A stretch of 64,000 nucleotides of DNA from Thermoplasmata archaeon. Lineage in GTDB: Archaea; Thermoplasmatota; Thermoplasmata; Lutacidiplasmatales; UBA184. The translations under genes and the position numbers were made by a program. The stretch is from NCBI GenBank assembly GCA_021828195.1, contig JAKASQ010000001.1, positions 233,202 to 297,201 on the forward strand, read 5' to 3'. The notes under the pieces are model-generated. The model did no database searches. It saw only the letters and a program-made list of their open reading frames with translations, and was not told where the DNA came from. Positions 24,224 through 32,893 of the stretch are shown one piece after another (the first letter of the stretch is position 1; every line of letters begins with the position of its first letter).

Positions 24224-24682
24224 ATGAGCGACCTGGTGGCTGCCCTGACCGGGCTTCACCTCTTCTCCGTGGTCGCGTGGGTTGGTTCGTTCGCGTACCT
24301 TCTCTTGGTGCTGCTGCCGACCGTCGGGAAGGTGACGGAGGAGAACCGTCGAGAGTTCTTGCTGAAGTTGCTCCCTAGACACGAGATCTTCACGCTCGTC
24401 TCTGCGACGGCGGCGATCATCTTCGGTATCGCGCTCTACGTCGTGATGCGGGGAGGCGCAAGCGGGGCGTGGTTCTACTATCTCTGGCCGGGGATGGTCA
24501 GCGGAGGAGTGGCGTACATCCTGATGCTGATCGGAGTCGTGCCGCTGATGAAGAGGGTTCGATCGGGGGATGTCCGAGCGTTGGAGCATCCCCCGATCGC
24601 GATGATGGTAGGTCTCCTACTGGGGTTCGCACTGTTGCTGCTGTCGTTCACCTTCATGGTGCTGGCCGGGACGCTGGGGTGA
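24224..24682 (+). CDS. four-helix membrane protein, CopD/DUF2269-like
   Basis: 152 residues with four hydrophobic segments (about 6-33, 56-76, 86-108, 126-150). The first helix contains LHLFSVVAWVGSFAYLL, resembling the 'H-x-x-x-x-x-x-W-x-G' start of CopD-like and related putative heme or copper membrane proteins. The PRHE motif before helix two could supply a ligand. It is followed 15 bp later by a second membrane protein gene, probably in the same transcript. Leaderless start. Confidence 0.6.
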   Translation: MSDLVAALTGLHLFSVVAWVGSFAYLLLVLLPTVGKVTEENRREFLLKLLPRHEIFTLVSATAAIIFGIALYVVMRGGASGAWFYYLWPGMVSGGVAYILMLIGVVPLMKRVRSGDVRALEHPPIAMMVGLLLGFALLLLSFTFMVLAGTLG

Positions 24683-24697
24683 GGGGAGGGCTGAGGA

Positions 24698-25396
24698 ATG
24701 ACGGCGGTCCCGGCACGGAAGGACGGGCTGGACTTGCTCTTCGCTGGCGCCATCCTGCTGCTCCTGGGCTACGGAATGGGAACGACCGCCTCGTATCTGA
24801 CGTTCCTGCCTTCCAGCGTTGCCGGCGCCGTCTTCGGTGTGTCGATCGTGGGATTCGCTTCGGGGGTGGCCTTCTGGGTTCTTGCGTTCGTACGACTTCG
24901 AAGAGATTACCGGGCCATGGACGGCCACCGCGCGTCCGGGAAGGACGGCCTCGATGCGGGCGTAGGAGGAATTGTGGCCTTGGTGATTGCGCTGGTCGTT
25001 GCCATCGTCGGTGCGTTCGCCCCCGGCATCGTCGGGATGGCCGCCGCGACGGCCGGATTCGCGGGGTTCGCCTTGGTCGGGCTGTTGTTCGCGGGTTGCT
25101 TCCTCCGTCTTCGAGAGGATCTCCCGGCTCGACTTACCTCGGCGGGAACCTCGGGACTCTTGACCTTGGCCTACGGCTCGTTGCTCCTCGCGGCGGGGAG
25201 CCTGCTTCTAGCCGTCCTCACTCCGTTCCCGGCATTCGCGGTCTCGGCATCGGCAGCCCCCCTCGGGGTCACCGTTGGTGGTGTCATCGTAGCGCTTTCC
25301 GTGCTCGGACCGCTCTTGTGGGTCATCGGCGGGTACCAACTGCGGAAGAGCTACCGGCAGGAACCCGGGAGAGCGACTGCGGCTATCCCGCCGTAG
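24698..25396 (+). CDS. polytopic membrane protein, DUF973-like
   Basis: 232 residues with about six hydrophobic segments and short loops. The pattern, a charged start then GLDLLFAGAILLLLGYGMG, repeats of small residues and a terminal YQLRKSYR, resembles DUF973 archaeal membrane proteins of unknown function. It probably forms an operon with the preceding gene (15-bp gap, ATG start). Confidence 0.6.
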   Translation: MTAVPARKDGLDLLFAGAILLLLGYGMGTTASYLTFLPSSVAGAVFGVSIVGFASGVAFWVLAFVRLRRDYRAMDGHRASGKDGLDAGVGGIVALVIALVVAIVGAFAPGIVGMAAATAGFAGFALVGLLFAGCFLRLREDLPARLTSAGTSGLLTLAYGSLLLAAGSLLLAVLTPFPAFAVSASAAPLGVTVGGVIVALSVLGPLLWVIGGYQLRKSYRQEPGRATAAIPP

Positions 25397-25813
25397 GCGC
25401 CCGGGAGAGCGATCCAAGGGGTGTGGCCCCGTCCGGTGGGGGTGGCCGCAGGCTTGCTCGACCTTTCCCGGTACGAAAAGGTCCAACGGACGGGTTCCGA
25501 GCCGCTGTAAGCCCTCCATGGTTAAGGCACACCTATTTGGACAGCTCCGGCGGGGGCCTTCGTCGAGGAGTAGACGCATCGCAAATCCGCATGTTACCCG
25601 CGTCCATCCCGCGTCTCGTGGCCCGGTCGGGGAACGGGTTCGCGGTTTCGGCGGTCTCGAAGGCGCGGGGCGCGCTCATCTCGCTCATTGACACGGAGCG
25701 AGCGCGCGACCGATAGCACCCCAGCAACGAGCACGGGGACACGTGTGATCGACAGAGCCGTCACGAGCATTGATGCTTCCTGGACAGTACGCCCCTGACG
25801 CAAGGCGGATAGG
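25397..25813. other. intergenic stretch
   Basis: No convincing gene. A 41-codon ATG frame at 25591-25716 exists, but its composition could be chance in GC-rich DNA. No R1 or R2 copy is present. Confidence 0.3.
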
Positions 25814-26056
25814 GTGTCGTGTCTTCGGGTCCACGTGGTGCATTCCGCCAGGACGATTGCCGGACAGCTCGTTGCCGCCCTCCTTCTGTTCGTATCAGGT
25901 GCCTTGTTGCTCCTCGCTTCCCCGGCCCTGGCCTCGTTCAACGCGTCGGCGACTTTGTACGGCATTGGCTGGGCTGTGCTCGCGTTCGGCATCGTACTCC
26001 TCTTCCGAAGAGATTCACCCCTCTGGATGTCCGTCCGACCGCTCTCGCGCGTCTGA
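25814..26056 (+). CDS. small two-helix membrane protein
   Basis: 80 residues with two hydrophobic segments (AGQLVAALLLFVSGALLLL and LYGIGWAVLAFGIVLLF) joined by a short loop and ended by a basic tail. GTG start; a later GTG at 25838 may be used instead. No family recognised. Confidence 0.45.
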   Translation: MSCLRVHVVHSARTIAGQLVAALLLFVSGALLLLASPALASFNASATLYGIGWAVLAFGIVLLFRRDSPLWMSVRPLSRV

Positions 26057-26268
26057 GCGACACGGGGCGCCCGAGCCTTACCGCGACCCGCGCAGTCGAT
26101 GGGGGACCGCGATGAGCGCGCGGGCCGCGAACAGATCGGCGCAATCCCGCGCCCGCTGCGAAGCCCTCTAGGGCCACCACGCAGACTTATCGGGGATAGC
26201 TCCTAGCCCCCGTCCGCGAATCGCGGCGTTAGCGCTAGGGCGCACGAAACCGAGCTAAGGGTGTTGGG

Positions 26269-27129
26269 ATGGTAGCACGGTCCGCTCATTGGCGCAACCT
26301 CGGCCGGTCTCGAACCTCGAGTCGCCAAGCGCGCCGCGGTTGGGAAGAGGCCGCCCGAGACTGGAATCGATTTGTCGAGACGAGAGAGGACCACCACCGG
26401 TGGGAGCTCCACGGCCCCGCATTGATTCGGACGGTGGGGCAGGTCAAAGGGTTGAGAGTTCTGGATTTGGGATGTGGCCAGGGTTGGTTCTCCCGGGAGC
26501 TGGCGAGCCGTGGGGCACGCGTCACTGGGCTGGACTGGTCCGCCCAGCAGATCGCGATAGCCAAGGAGCACGAGCGAAAGCGACGCGGGAAAATCGAGTA
26601 TGTCTGCGCCGACGCCGTGAGAATCACTCAGCGTTGGCCTTCACGGAGTTTCGATCTGGTGACGTCGTGCATGTCGTTCATGGACATGCCTCGATTGGAC
26701 AAGGTCCTGAGCGGAGCCTGCCGTCTCCTCAAGCCGGGCGGACGGCTGGTCTTCTCCGTATCTCATCCGATGAACACTGCGCCAGGGGCACACTGGCTTC
26801 GCAAGAGAATCGGACATCACGGCCCATGGTTGGTCGATGGGTACTTCGAAGAGGGACCTTACGACGTCGTCTGGAGCCTTCGAGGGACCTCGCGGGTCAT
26901 GCGCGTTCCCCAGTGGCACCGTACCTTCGCCGGGTGGTTCGAGCTATTTCACAACAGCAGGCTTGGCGTCACTCGTGTATGGGAACCCCGCCCAACCACC
27001 CTTCAGGCACGACGGATAGCTGGCTTCGAGGGCGCGCGACGGGTTCCGTACTATCTCATCTTTGAAGCGAAGCCCACCACTCTGGGACGGGCCGCCCGTG
27101 TAGCGGTGGAGCGGTCACGCTCCGAGTGA
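26269..27129 (+). CDS. class I SAM-dependent methyltransferase
   Basis: Motif I is VLDLGCGQGWFSRELASRG (about residues 63-81), the acidic end of beta-2 is in GLDWS, motif II is SFDLVTSCMSFMDM and motif III is LLKPGGRLVFSVSHP. This order fits UbiE/Methyltransf_11 enzymes that methylate small molecules. A C-terminal extension (WHRTFAGWFELF and on) may form the substrate lid. It is not closely related to the repeat-flanked paralogues. It ends 287 bp before R1 copy C. Confidence 0.8.
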   Translation: MVARSAHWRNLGRSRTSSRQARRGWEEAARDWNRFVETREDHHRWELHGPALIRTVGQVKGLRVLDLGCGQGWFSRELASRGARVTGLDWSAQQIAIAKEHERKRRGKIEYVCADAVRITQRWPSRSFDLVTSCMSFMDMPRLDKVLSGACRLLKPGGRLVFSVSHPMNTAPGAHWLRKRIGHHGPWLVDGYFEEGPYDVVWSLRGTSRVMRVPQWHRTFAGWFELFHNSRLGVTRVWEPRPTTLQARRIAGFEGARRVPYYLIFEAKPTTLGRAARVAVERSRSE

Positions 27130-27415
27130 CCGCGGGCTTGATGTGGGGTGCGCGCGACCGATGGCGAGACCGCGACAAGCGCGGGGGCGAGTGAAGCGCG
27201 TCAGGGACAGACCGAGTCGGATGGGCGCTGCCCGTGAACGAAGTGTCCGCTCCGTCGGCTCCCTTCTACCCGCCAAAACCCCAAGGGTGAGCGCGAAAGG
27301 CTGGACTTGCCCACCCCCAGCGGCCCTCGGACCACGACGTAGTAGGTCATGCTCCCCCGGCGAGGCGGGACTCATCTATTTGGCTTCGCAGGGAAGCATA
27401 CGCGAGAAGAACCTA

Positions 27416-27557
27416 CACGAATCGAGCAGGATCGGTGTCCCTGCAAGCGCTCTGGGACCCCTGTGGCGGGTGGGAAAACCTGCAGGGGAGTTTCGAACAC
27501 TCCATCGGGCATGTTGGCCCATGAGCGTCTCCGGGAGCCCGTCAGGCGGATAGCCGC
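27416..27557 (+). repeat. R1 repeat, copy C (reference copy)
   Basis: The 142-bp element is identical base for base to copy D 0.8 kb away. Proposed stems: 27458-27463 with 27483-27488 (CCCCTG/CAGGGG); 27487-27491 with 27499-27503 (GGAGT/ACTCC, loop TTCGAAC); 27506-27510 with 27537-27541 (CGGGC/GCCCG); 27546-27549 with 27554-27557 (GCGG/CCGC, loop ATAG). No terminal inverted repeats and no long open frame. Confidence 0.85.
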
Positions 27558-27563
27558 GCGATG

Positions 27564-27577
27564 GTCTTAGCTAAGAC
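27564..27577 (+). promoter_or_regulatory. perfect 14-bp palindrome before methyltransferase 2
   Basis: GTCTTAGCTAAGAC lies 7 bp after R1 copy C and about 42 bp before the ATG at 27613. It could be an operator or promoter element; compare the GGCTTAAGCC palindrome before the paralogue at 20953. Confidence 0.4.
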
Positions 27578-27612
27578 GCCCGCCGAGCCTAGGACCACTC
27601 TCTCCCTCTCTC

Positions 27613-28368
27613 ATGAACGAGCTGGACCAACTCCTCGCTGACGGCGAGTCACTCCCGATCGCGGGATGGGACTTCACGGTCCTTGGGCGCCGATGGCAGA
27701 GGGGAGAGCCCCCGTGGGACCTTCGGTCCATCGTCAAGGCGCATCTCGAACCCGCCTCCGCGTTCCTCGACTTGGGTACTGGCGGGGGGGAGTTTCTGAC
27801 GTCGCTCTCCCCTCTCCCGTCCGTGGTCGTGGCAACCGAAGGCTATCCGCCCAACCTCGAGGTCGCGAGAGTTCGGCTGAACCCGCTCGGTGTCCGAGTC
27901 CTGCCTATCGGAGAGGATCAGCGCATCGACCTTCCCGAGAGATCTGTGAATGTCGTACTTGCGAGGCACGAAGCTTTCGATGCCGCTGAGGTCGCCCGGG
28001 TCCTGAAGCCTGGCGGAACCTTCGTGACGCAACAGATCGGGCCCCGGAATTACGAGAACCTTGCCCGCTGGTTCGGAGTTCCCTCAGAGCCGGCCTACAA
28101 CCACCTCGGCAGCCTGTCCAAGTTCGGTGAGGAGATTGCGGCGGCGGGCCTCGAGGTCCGAACGCTCCAGGAAGCTTCTTGGAGCGAAGCCTTCCTCGAC
28201 GTCGGGGCGATCGTTTTCTTTCTTCGAGCTGCCCCTTGGGAGGTGCCCGGTTTCTCGGTTGCCCGCTTCCGGCCGGTGCTCGAAGATATCCACCGCCTGA
28301 TCCAACAGCACGGACGCTGGAGCCTGGAGGCACACCGTTTCCTCGCTGTCGCACGACGTCCAGGGTGA
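27613..28368 (+). CDS. class I SAM-dependent methyltransferase (paralogue 2), flanked by R1 repeats
   Basis: Paralogue of the gene at 20953 with the same architecture: AGWDF near residue 19, motif I FLDLGTGGGEFLTSL (about 53-67), VATEGYPPNLEVARV, motif III VLKPGGTFVTQQIGP, and the C-terminal DVGAIVFFLRAAPWEVPGF. The substrate is unknown. It lies precisely between two identical R1 copies (C and D), giving a repeat-gene-repeat unit with a repeat period of 963 bp. The start is an ATG 55 bp after copy C. Confidence 0.82.
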   Translation: MNELDQLLADGESLPIAGWDFTVLGRRWQRGEPPWDLRSIVKAHLEPASAFLDLGTGGGEFLTSLSPLPSVVVATEGYPPNLEVARVRLNPLGVRVLPIGEDQRIDLPERSVNVVLARHEAFDAAEVARVLKPGGTFVTQQIGPRNYENLARWFGVPSEPAYNHLGSLSKFGEEIAAAGLEVRTLQEASWSEAFLDVGAIVFFLRAAPWEVPGFSVARFRPVLEDIHRLIQQHGRWSLEAHRFLAVARRPG

Positions 28369-28378
28369 CCGGAAGCCA

Positions 28379-28520
28379 CACGAATCGAGCAGGATCGGTG
28401 TCCCTGCAAGCGCTCTGGGACCCCTGTGGCGGGTGGGAAAACCTGCAGGGGAGTTTCGAACACTCCATCGGGCATGTTGGCCCATGAGCGTCTCCGGGAG
28501 CCCGTCAGGCGGATAGCCGC
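28379..28520 (+). repeat. R1 repeat, copy D
   Basis: Identical to copy C over 142 bp. It begins 10 bp after the methyltransferase stop codon. To its right lies a convergent small membrane-protein gene. Confidence 0.85.
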
Positions 28521-28537
28521 CCGATTCGGACCGGAGT

Positions 28538-28786
28538 CTATCGCGCGCGCTCCGGTCCCGTGGTAGATGCCGGGCAGGCGTCGTTGCCGCCGCCCAACTG
28601 AATTCGTACCGCGAGACCCAGGGTGAGCGCGCCGACGAAGGCGACGGAAACCAGTAGGAGGCGCACATCGAATGCGGTTGTGCCTGGTCCCCCCATCGAT
28701 GCCTGGAGGTAGGCACCCACCCCCGCCATAACCACGACGGCTCCGGAGAGAACTCCAACCAAGCTCGGGGGCATCGTCCTCGGCAT
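28538..28786 (-). CDS. small two-helix membrane protein
   Basis: 82 residues, two hydrophobic segments (LVGVLSGAVVVMAGVGAYL and LLLVSVAFVGALTLGLAV) and a polar C-terminus. The ATG at 28786 lies about 25 bp after a TATA-like CTTAAC on the minus strand near 28812, supporting expression. No family recognised. Confidence 0.5.
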   Translation of the reverse strand: MPRTMPPSLVGVLSGAVVVMAGVGAYLQASMGGPGTTAFDVRLLLVSVAFVGALTLGLAVRIQLGGGNDACPASTTGPERAR

Positions 28787-28829
28787 AGGTACCCGTCACC
28801 CTGCGGAACGTTAAGAAGGGGCAGGTTCT

Positions 28830-29330
28830 CTAAGATTCTCGTGGAAGGCGATCCGCGCCGTCTCGTATCAGGTCATTGATCGCGCGCTCCCAATGAGGTC
28901 CCATGCTCGAGTCGGTCTTTCCCCGTTGTCGAACGTATTCATTCATGGCCGGGATCAGCGCCGTTCTCTCGTAACGGACCGTAACCCGACTCGTCCCTGG
29001 CTCGGCAGCTTGAAGTCGGATGTCAATCAACGTGACCATCACCTCCGTCAGAAAAACGACGTACTGAATGTGCCCGGCTTCGAGGTCAAGGATCGAAGTA
29101 ACCCAAGTGCTCGTGTGGTCTTCATGCCGAACGGTGAAGACTGAGCTCGCACAGTCTTCGCGGGTGAGCGGGTACAAGAACTGCGGGTTCCACTCTGAAG
29201 ACCACTCTCGTTCTCGGTTGGGGCCGAATAGGGGAGCGGCCTCGACCGGCGACGCGTGGATCACGAACTCGAAAACGTTACTGACGTGCTCCACGCCCCT
29301 CTCTTCGCTTCGCTGTGTGACTCGCTCCAT
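28830..29330 (-). CDS. SRPBCC-superfamily protein
   Basis: 166 residues with the START/Bet v1-like order: strand VFEFVIHASPVEAAPLFG with the helix that follows, REWSSEWNPQFLYPL, a run of strands (SSVFTVRHEDHTSTWVTSIL, IQYVVFLTEVMVTLIDIRL, SRVTVRYERTAL) and a long C-terminal helix (HWERAINDLIRDG). This fold binds hydrophobic ligands in a cavity. The ligand is unknown. A second, unrelated SRPBCC gene lies at 38602. Confidence 0.7.
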   Translation of the reverse strand: MERVTQRSEERGVEHVSNVFEFVIHASPVEAAPLFGPNREREWSSEWNPQFLYPLTREDCASSVFTVRHEDHTSTWVTSILDLEAGHIQYVVFLTEVMVTLIDIRLQAAEPGTSRVTVRYERTALIPAMNEYVRQRGKTDSSMGPHWERAINDLIRDGADRLPRES

Positions 29331-29408
29331 GGTGGAAACAGATCTCCCTGAAGAACGTTAGCATGGGTCATCGGATACGCCCCTATAGGTTCAAACGGCG
29401 CCTTGGCC

Positions 29409-30572
29409 TCAGGAATCCCAGCGGTCTACGAGTGTACGAAGGTCCGGCGCTACCTCTTCGGATGTTGCGTCTGCTTCTTCCCGGTAGCGTGCGACGTACG
29501 CGGTACGGAAACCGAGGCGACGGGCGGGGGCGATGTCGTAGTAGTAGGAGCCCGAGACATGGCAGACGCGTCCCGGGCTGACCCCGGTCCGCTTGAGGAA
29601 CCGGATCCAGTGGGCCGGGGCCGGCTTGTAGCTCCGGACCTCCGACGCGGTGACGACCTCGTCCACGGGAAGTCGTTGGCGCTCCAAGGTCTGGTCGAGA
29701 AGGTCCCGGTCGATATTGGATAGCACGGCGACGCGAACTCCGCGGGAGCGGAGGCGCTCGAGAGAGTCCCTCGCGTCCGGGAACGCGGGCCACTCGGGAA
29801 TCGACTCGGGGATCCGATCCGCTCCCGCGCCGGCGGCCGCAATCCCTACAACCGTCGCCGCCGACCGAACGGCCTCCACTATGATGGTGCGATACGCGCG
29901 GTACTCCTGCGCCTCGAGACGTTGCTCCTCCCCGAGAAAGGCAGCGAAGAGTCGCTCCCGGTCCCACCGGGCCATGGGCCCGGTCCCGGGTTCGAGCGCG
30001 GCGAAGAGACCGGACTTCCAGTCCACCAGAGTGCCGTAGCAGTCGAACGTTACCCAACGGTCCTCACTTCGGTCGAAGGCAGCCGGCGGAACCACCGGAA
30101 CGGCGCGACCTCCCGTCGCTTCGAGGAGTTCCCGGGCGCTCAAGCGAAAGACCGCGTTCGGATGACCGGCCGCGGCCCAGAGCTCGGGATACTCGAGCAG
30201 GTCGTAGTCGATGAAAGTCGCGAGTTCCGAAGGGTGGCCCAGGGGAGGGACCCCTCCGATGGCGAAGCCGGTGACCGAGCGCACGAACTCGGGGCTCGCG
30301 CGGGAGAGCGGCTCGCCGACCTCCCGTTCCATCCAGCTCTCGTCGACGCGGTGACCACCGCTCGCGAGGACGAGGACCGGCTCGCCGGAGTGCGCCTTGC
30401 GAAAGACGAGCGATTTCACGATCTGACGGACATCACACCCGACTGCGGACGCCGCCTCCGAGGCCGTGCGGGTCGAGGTCGGCAGCTCCCGGATCCGGCC
30501 TTCGAGGCCGCGCTCCCGGAGCGCACGGTCGACGTGCCGAGCCGCGGGTTGCCGGGGTCCGTCGTCGTCCAT
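29409..30572 (-). CDS. fusion of YbaK/aminoacyl-tRNA deacylase domain and HAD hydrolase
   Basis: Residues 1-165 form a YbaK/ProX-type domain (RELPTSTRTASEAASAVGCD, VKSLVFRKAHSGEPVLVLASG, GFAIGGVPPLGHPSELATFID), a fold that hydrolyses mischarged aminoacyl-tRNA. Residues 170-385 form a haloacid-dehalogenase-type hydrolase with the nucleophile in TFDCYGTLVDWKSG, motif II in VLSNIDRD, Lys in YKPAPAHW, and the final acidic motif in SGSYYYDIAPAR. The HAD half resembles 2-haloacid dehalogenase-like proteins. The frame is continuous with no break, so it is a real fusion. Start ATG at 30572; the divergent permease leader begins nearby. Confidence 0.82.
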   Translation of the reverse strand: MDDDGPRQPAARHVDRALRERGLEGRIRELPTSTRTASEAASAVGCDVRQIVKSLVFRKAHSGEPVLVLASGGHRVDESWMEREVGEPLSRASPEFVRSVTGFAIGGVPPLGHPSELATFIDYDLLEYPELWAAAGHPNAVFRLSARELLEATGGRAVPVVPPAAFDRSEDRWVTFDCYGTLVDWKSGLFAALEPGTGPMARWDRERLFAAFLGEEQRLEAQEYRAYRTIIVEAVRSAATVVGIAAAGAGADRIPESIPEWPAFPDARDSLERLRSRGVRVAVLSNIDRDLLDQTLERQRLPVDEVVTASEVRSYKPAPAHWIRFLKRTGVSPGRVCHVSGSYYYDIAPARRLGFRTAYVARYREEADATSEEVAPDLRTLVDRWDS

Positions 30573-30641
30573 CGTCTTGGCGCGTTGGTCGCGTTCCGCT
30601 CGTTCGTGGGATTCCGGAACCGAGGGGCATTATCGTAGAGT

Positions 30642-30868
30642 CTTAATATGAAGCCCGTGATAAGGCGTAGCAGGCCGGAGGGGGACGATGAGCCGTATTC
30701 TACCATTGCGGTCACCTGTCGAAACCTTCGACGTGCATCCCTCCGGCTCATTGGCCCGTTCGACCACCCCGGTCGCATCGACCGAGCCCACTCTTCCGGC
30801 GGACGGGGAAGGGTGAAGCTCGCTGGCATCCCGCTTTCGGGGAGAAATTGAGAGGAGGAAAGAAACAG
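30642..30868 (+). promoter_or_regulatory. promoter and structured leader of the amino-acid permease
   Basis: A TATA box (CTTAATATG, 30641-30649) implies a transcript leader of about 200 nt, exceptional among the leaderless genes here. GCCGGAGGG (30674-30682) pairs perfectly with CCCTCCGGC (30739-30747). Alternatively ATGAGCC (30688-30694) pairs with GGCTCAT (30745-30751), which shares three bases with the first helix, so the two are mutually exclusive. A local hairpin GTCGAA-acc-TTCGAC lies at 30718-30732. A strong ribosome-binding site (GAGGAGG, 30852-30858) precedes the start. Confidence 0.4.
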
Positions 30869-32893
30869 ATGGACGCAACTGTTGCCAAGAGGTCGGAAAC
30901 CGTCGGCGGCGCCGGGTACGTCGAATCCGACCGCAAGCTACGGAAGGACCTCTCTTTCTGGCGCCTGCTCATGCTCTCGCTCGGAGCGATTATCGGCTCG
31001 GGCTGGCTGTTCGCCGTCGCCTCGCCCTTCGGAATCGGGGTGGCGGGGCCGGCCGTCATCATTTCGTGGATCATCGGGGGAGTGCTCGTTCTCCTTGTCG
31101 CGCTCACCTATGCGGAAGTCGCCGGGATGTTGCCCCGCACCGGGGCGATCGTTCGCTACCCGAACCTGACGCACGGTGGATTCACCGGCAGCATCATCGG
31201 CTGGGCGTACCTGCTCAGCGCGGTCACCGTGCCCGCCATCGAAGCGATCGCCGTCGCCACCTACATGGCCGTGTATGTCCCTTCGCTCTGCTGCGTCACG
31301 GCGACGACGGCCCTCGGAACCGCCACCCTGCTCACGTCGTTCGGAGTGGTGGTGGCGTTCCTACTGATGGTCGGCTTCTTCTTCCTCAATTTCTTCGGCA
31401 TCAAGCTGTTGGGCCGGGTCAACCAGGCGGTCACCTGGTGGAAGTTTGTCATCCCGGTCATTACCTTTCTCTTCCTGTTCGGCGTCTTCCATGCCTCCAA
31501 CTTCAGTTTCTCGTTCAGCGCGACTTCGGCGACCGGTGTGACCGGCTCGGGGTTCCTGCCCTTCGGGTGGCCGGGGGTCTTTGAGGCAATCGCCCTGGCC
31601 GGCATCATCTTTTCCTACCTGGGATTCCGCCAGGCCCTCGACTACGGCGGCGAGGCGAAGAATCCTCAACGGGACATTCCCCTCGCTACGATCCTCTCGG
31701 TGGTGATCGGCATCGTCGTCTACACCCTGCTTCAGATCACCTTCATCGGGGCGATCAACTGGGGGGCGGCGGGCGTCACTCCCGGGGACTGGTACGGCCT
31801 CGCGACCTCCACGTGGGGCGCCACGCCGTTTTACAGCGCCCTCAGTTCCGCCCCGCTCGCTCTCCTCGGTGCGTTCGCTTCGCTCCTCCTGGTGGATGCC
31901 ATCATCTCGCCCTCGGGAACCGGGTGGATCTATATGGGAACCTCCGGCCGGACGTTCTATGGGCTCGGCGCCAACGGGCTGCTGGGGAGGGGGATGCTGA
32001 GGATGAACCGGTGGGGGATTCCCTGGATCGCCCTCATCGCCTCGCTCGTCGTCGGTACGCTCTTCCTCCTGCCGTTCCCCTCCTGGTACCTCATGGTCGG
32101 CTTCATCACTCTCGCCACCACCTTCACGTACATCATGGGAGGAGTGGGACTCCAATCGTTCCGCCGGCATGCGCCTTCGCTGCACCGGCCCTTCAAACTA
32201 CCATTCGGAACCGTCGTCGCCGGCATGGCGTTCATCGCGGCCATGATGATCGTCTACTGGGGGACTTTCAGCGTAGTCGCCATCCTCGAGATCGCCGTCT
32301 TCGCGGGCATGGTCATATTCATCCTCTTCTACGCCCCGGCGCGGATGGGCGTCCACGAGGACCTCGCCTATCTCGTGGGGATCGTTTTCCTCGCCCTCCT
32401 GGTCGCGCTCGCGGGTCTTTGGTACTACTCGCTCTACCTTCCCGCTCTCGCTCAATCGTCCATCTATACCGGTGTGGCCAACGCTGGCCTGAGCAATGTG
32501 TTCATTGAGTTTGCCGTCGGGCTGGGAGCGCTCGCCTTCGGGACCACTCTCGTCCTCTACCTTGCCGTTCCCCGAGAGCACAAGCGGGAGATTGCCTCGG
32601 GGGTGTGGCTCATCTCGTTCATGATCACGATTCTCGTCATCAGCTTCTATGGCACGTACGGCTACGACACCGTGGGGCTCCTGAGCTTCCCGTGGGACTT
32701 CGTCGCGATGATCATGGCCGGGATCATTCTGTACGTCTTCGCGATCTACTCCTCCTATCGGACTCCGGAGCTGCAGGAGATCATCGATGCGCGCGCACCC
32801 GAAGTTGTTCAGACCGACGAGGGCCCGGGGCCGATGGCCGGCGGAGGTGGAACCGCGCCGACGATGCCCATTCCCGGCAGGGCCGAGAGGTAG
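30869..32893 (+). CDS. APC-family amino acid permease
   Basis: A 674-residue transporter with 12 or more membrane helices. The N-terminal helix 1 motif, LMLSLGAIIGSGWLFAVAS, is the unwound substrate-binding helix of APC permeases, and GVLVLLVALTYAEVAGMLPRTGA is the conserved loop after helix 2. It probably imports amino acids or polyamines by proton symport. A C-terminal extension with additional helices (about 480-640) and a Gly/Pro-rich tail makes it longer than the usual 450-500. The ATG at 30869 is chosen because a GAGGAGG Shine-Dalgarno sequence sits 11 bp before it. Confidence 0.88.
   Translation: MDATVAKRSETVGGAGYVESDRKLRKDLSFWRLLMLSLGAIIGSGWLFAVASPFGIGVAGPAVIISWIIGGVLVLLVALTYAEVAGMLPRTGAIVRYPNLTHGGFTGSIIGWAYLLSAVTVPAIEAIAVATYMAVYVPSLCCVTATTALGTATLLTSFGVVVAFLLMVGFFFLNFFGIKLLGRVNQAVTWWKFVIPVITFLFLFGVFHASNFSFSFSATSATGVTGSGFLPFGWPGVFEAIALAGIIFSYLGFRQALDYGGEAKNPQRDIPLATILSVVIGIVVYTLLQITFIGAINWGAAGVTPGDWYGLATSTWGATPFYSALSSAPLALLGAFASLLLVDAIISPSGTGWIYMGTSGRTFYGLGANGLLGRGMLRMNRWGIPWIALIASLVVGTLFLLPFPSWYLMVGFITLATTFTYIMGGVGLQSFRRHAPSLHRPFKLPFGTVVAGMAFIAAMMIVYWGTFSVVAILEIAVFAGMVIFILFYAPARMGVHEDLAYLVGIVFLALLVALAGLWYYSLYLPALAQSSIYTGVANAGLSNVFIEFAVGLGALAFGTTLVLYLAVPREHKREIASGVWLISFMITILVISFYGTYGYDTVGLLSFPWDFVAMIMAGIILYVFAIYSSYRTPELQEIIDARAPEVVQTDEGPGPMAGGGGTAPTMPIPGRAER

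Noticed and set aside
25591-25716. 41-codon ORF as a small protein gene
   Set aside because: No clear promoter spacing, no conserved motif, and composition expected by chance in this DNA.
27487-27503. tRNA T-arm in R1 (GGAGT-TTCGAAC-ACTCC)
   Set aside because: The loop matches a T-loop, but the closing pair is T-A rather than G-C and no acceptor or anticodon arm can be folded around it.
27416-28520. R1 as integron attC site
   Set aside because: The cassette-like layout is suggestive, but the core GTTRRRY and RYYYAAC sites are absent at the ends and no integrase gene is in the window.
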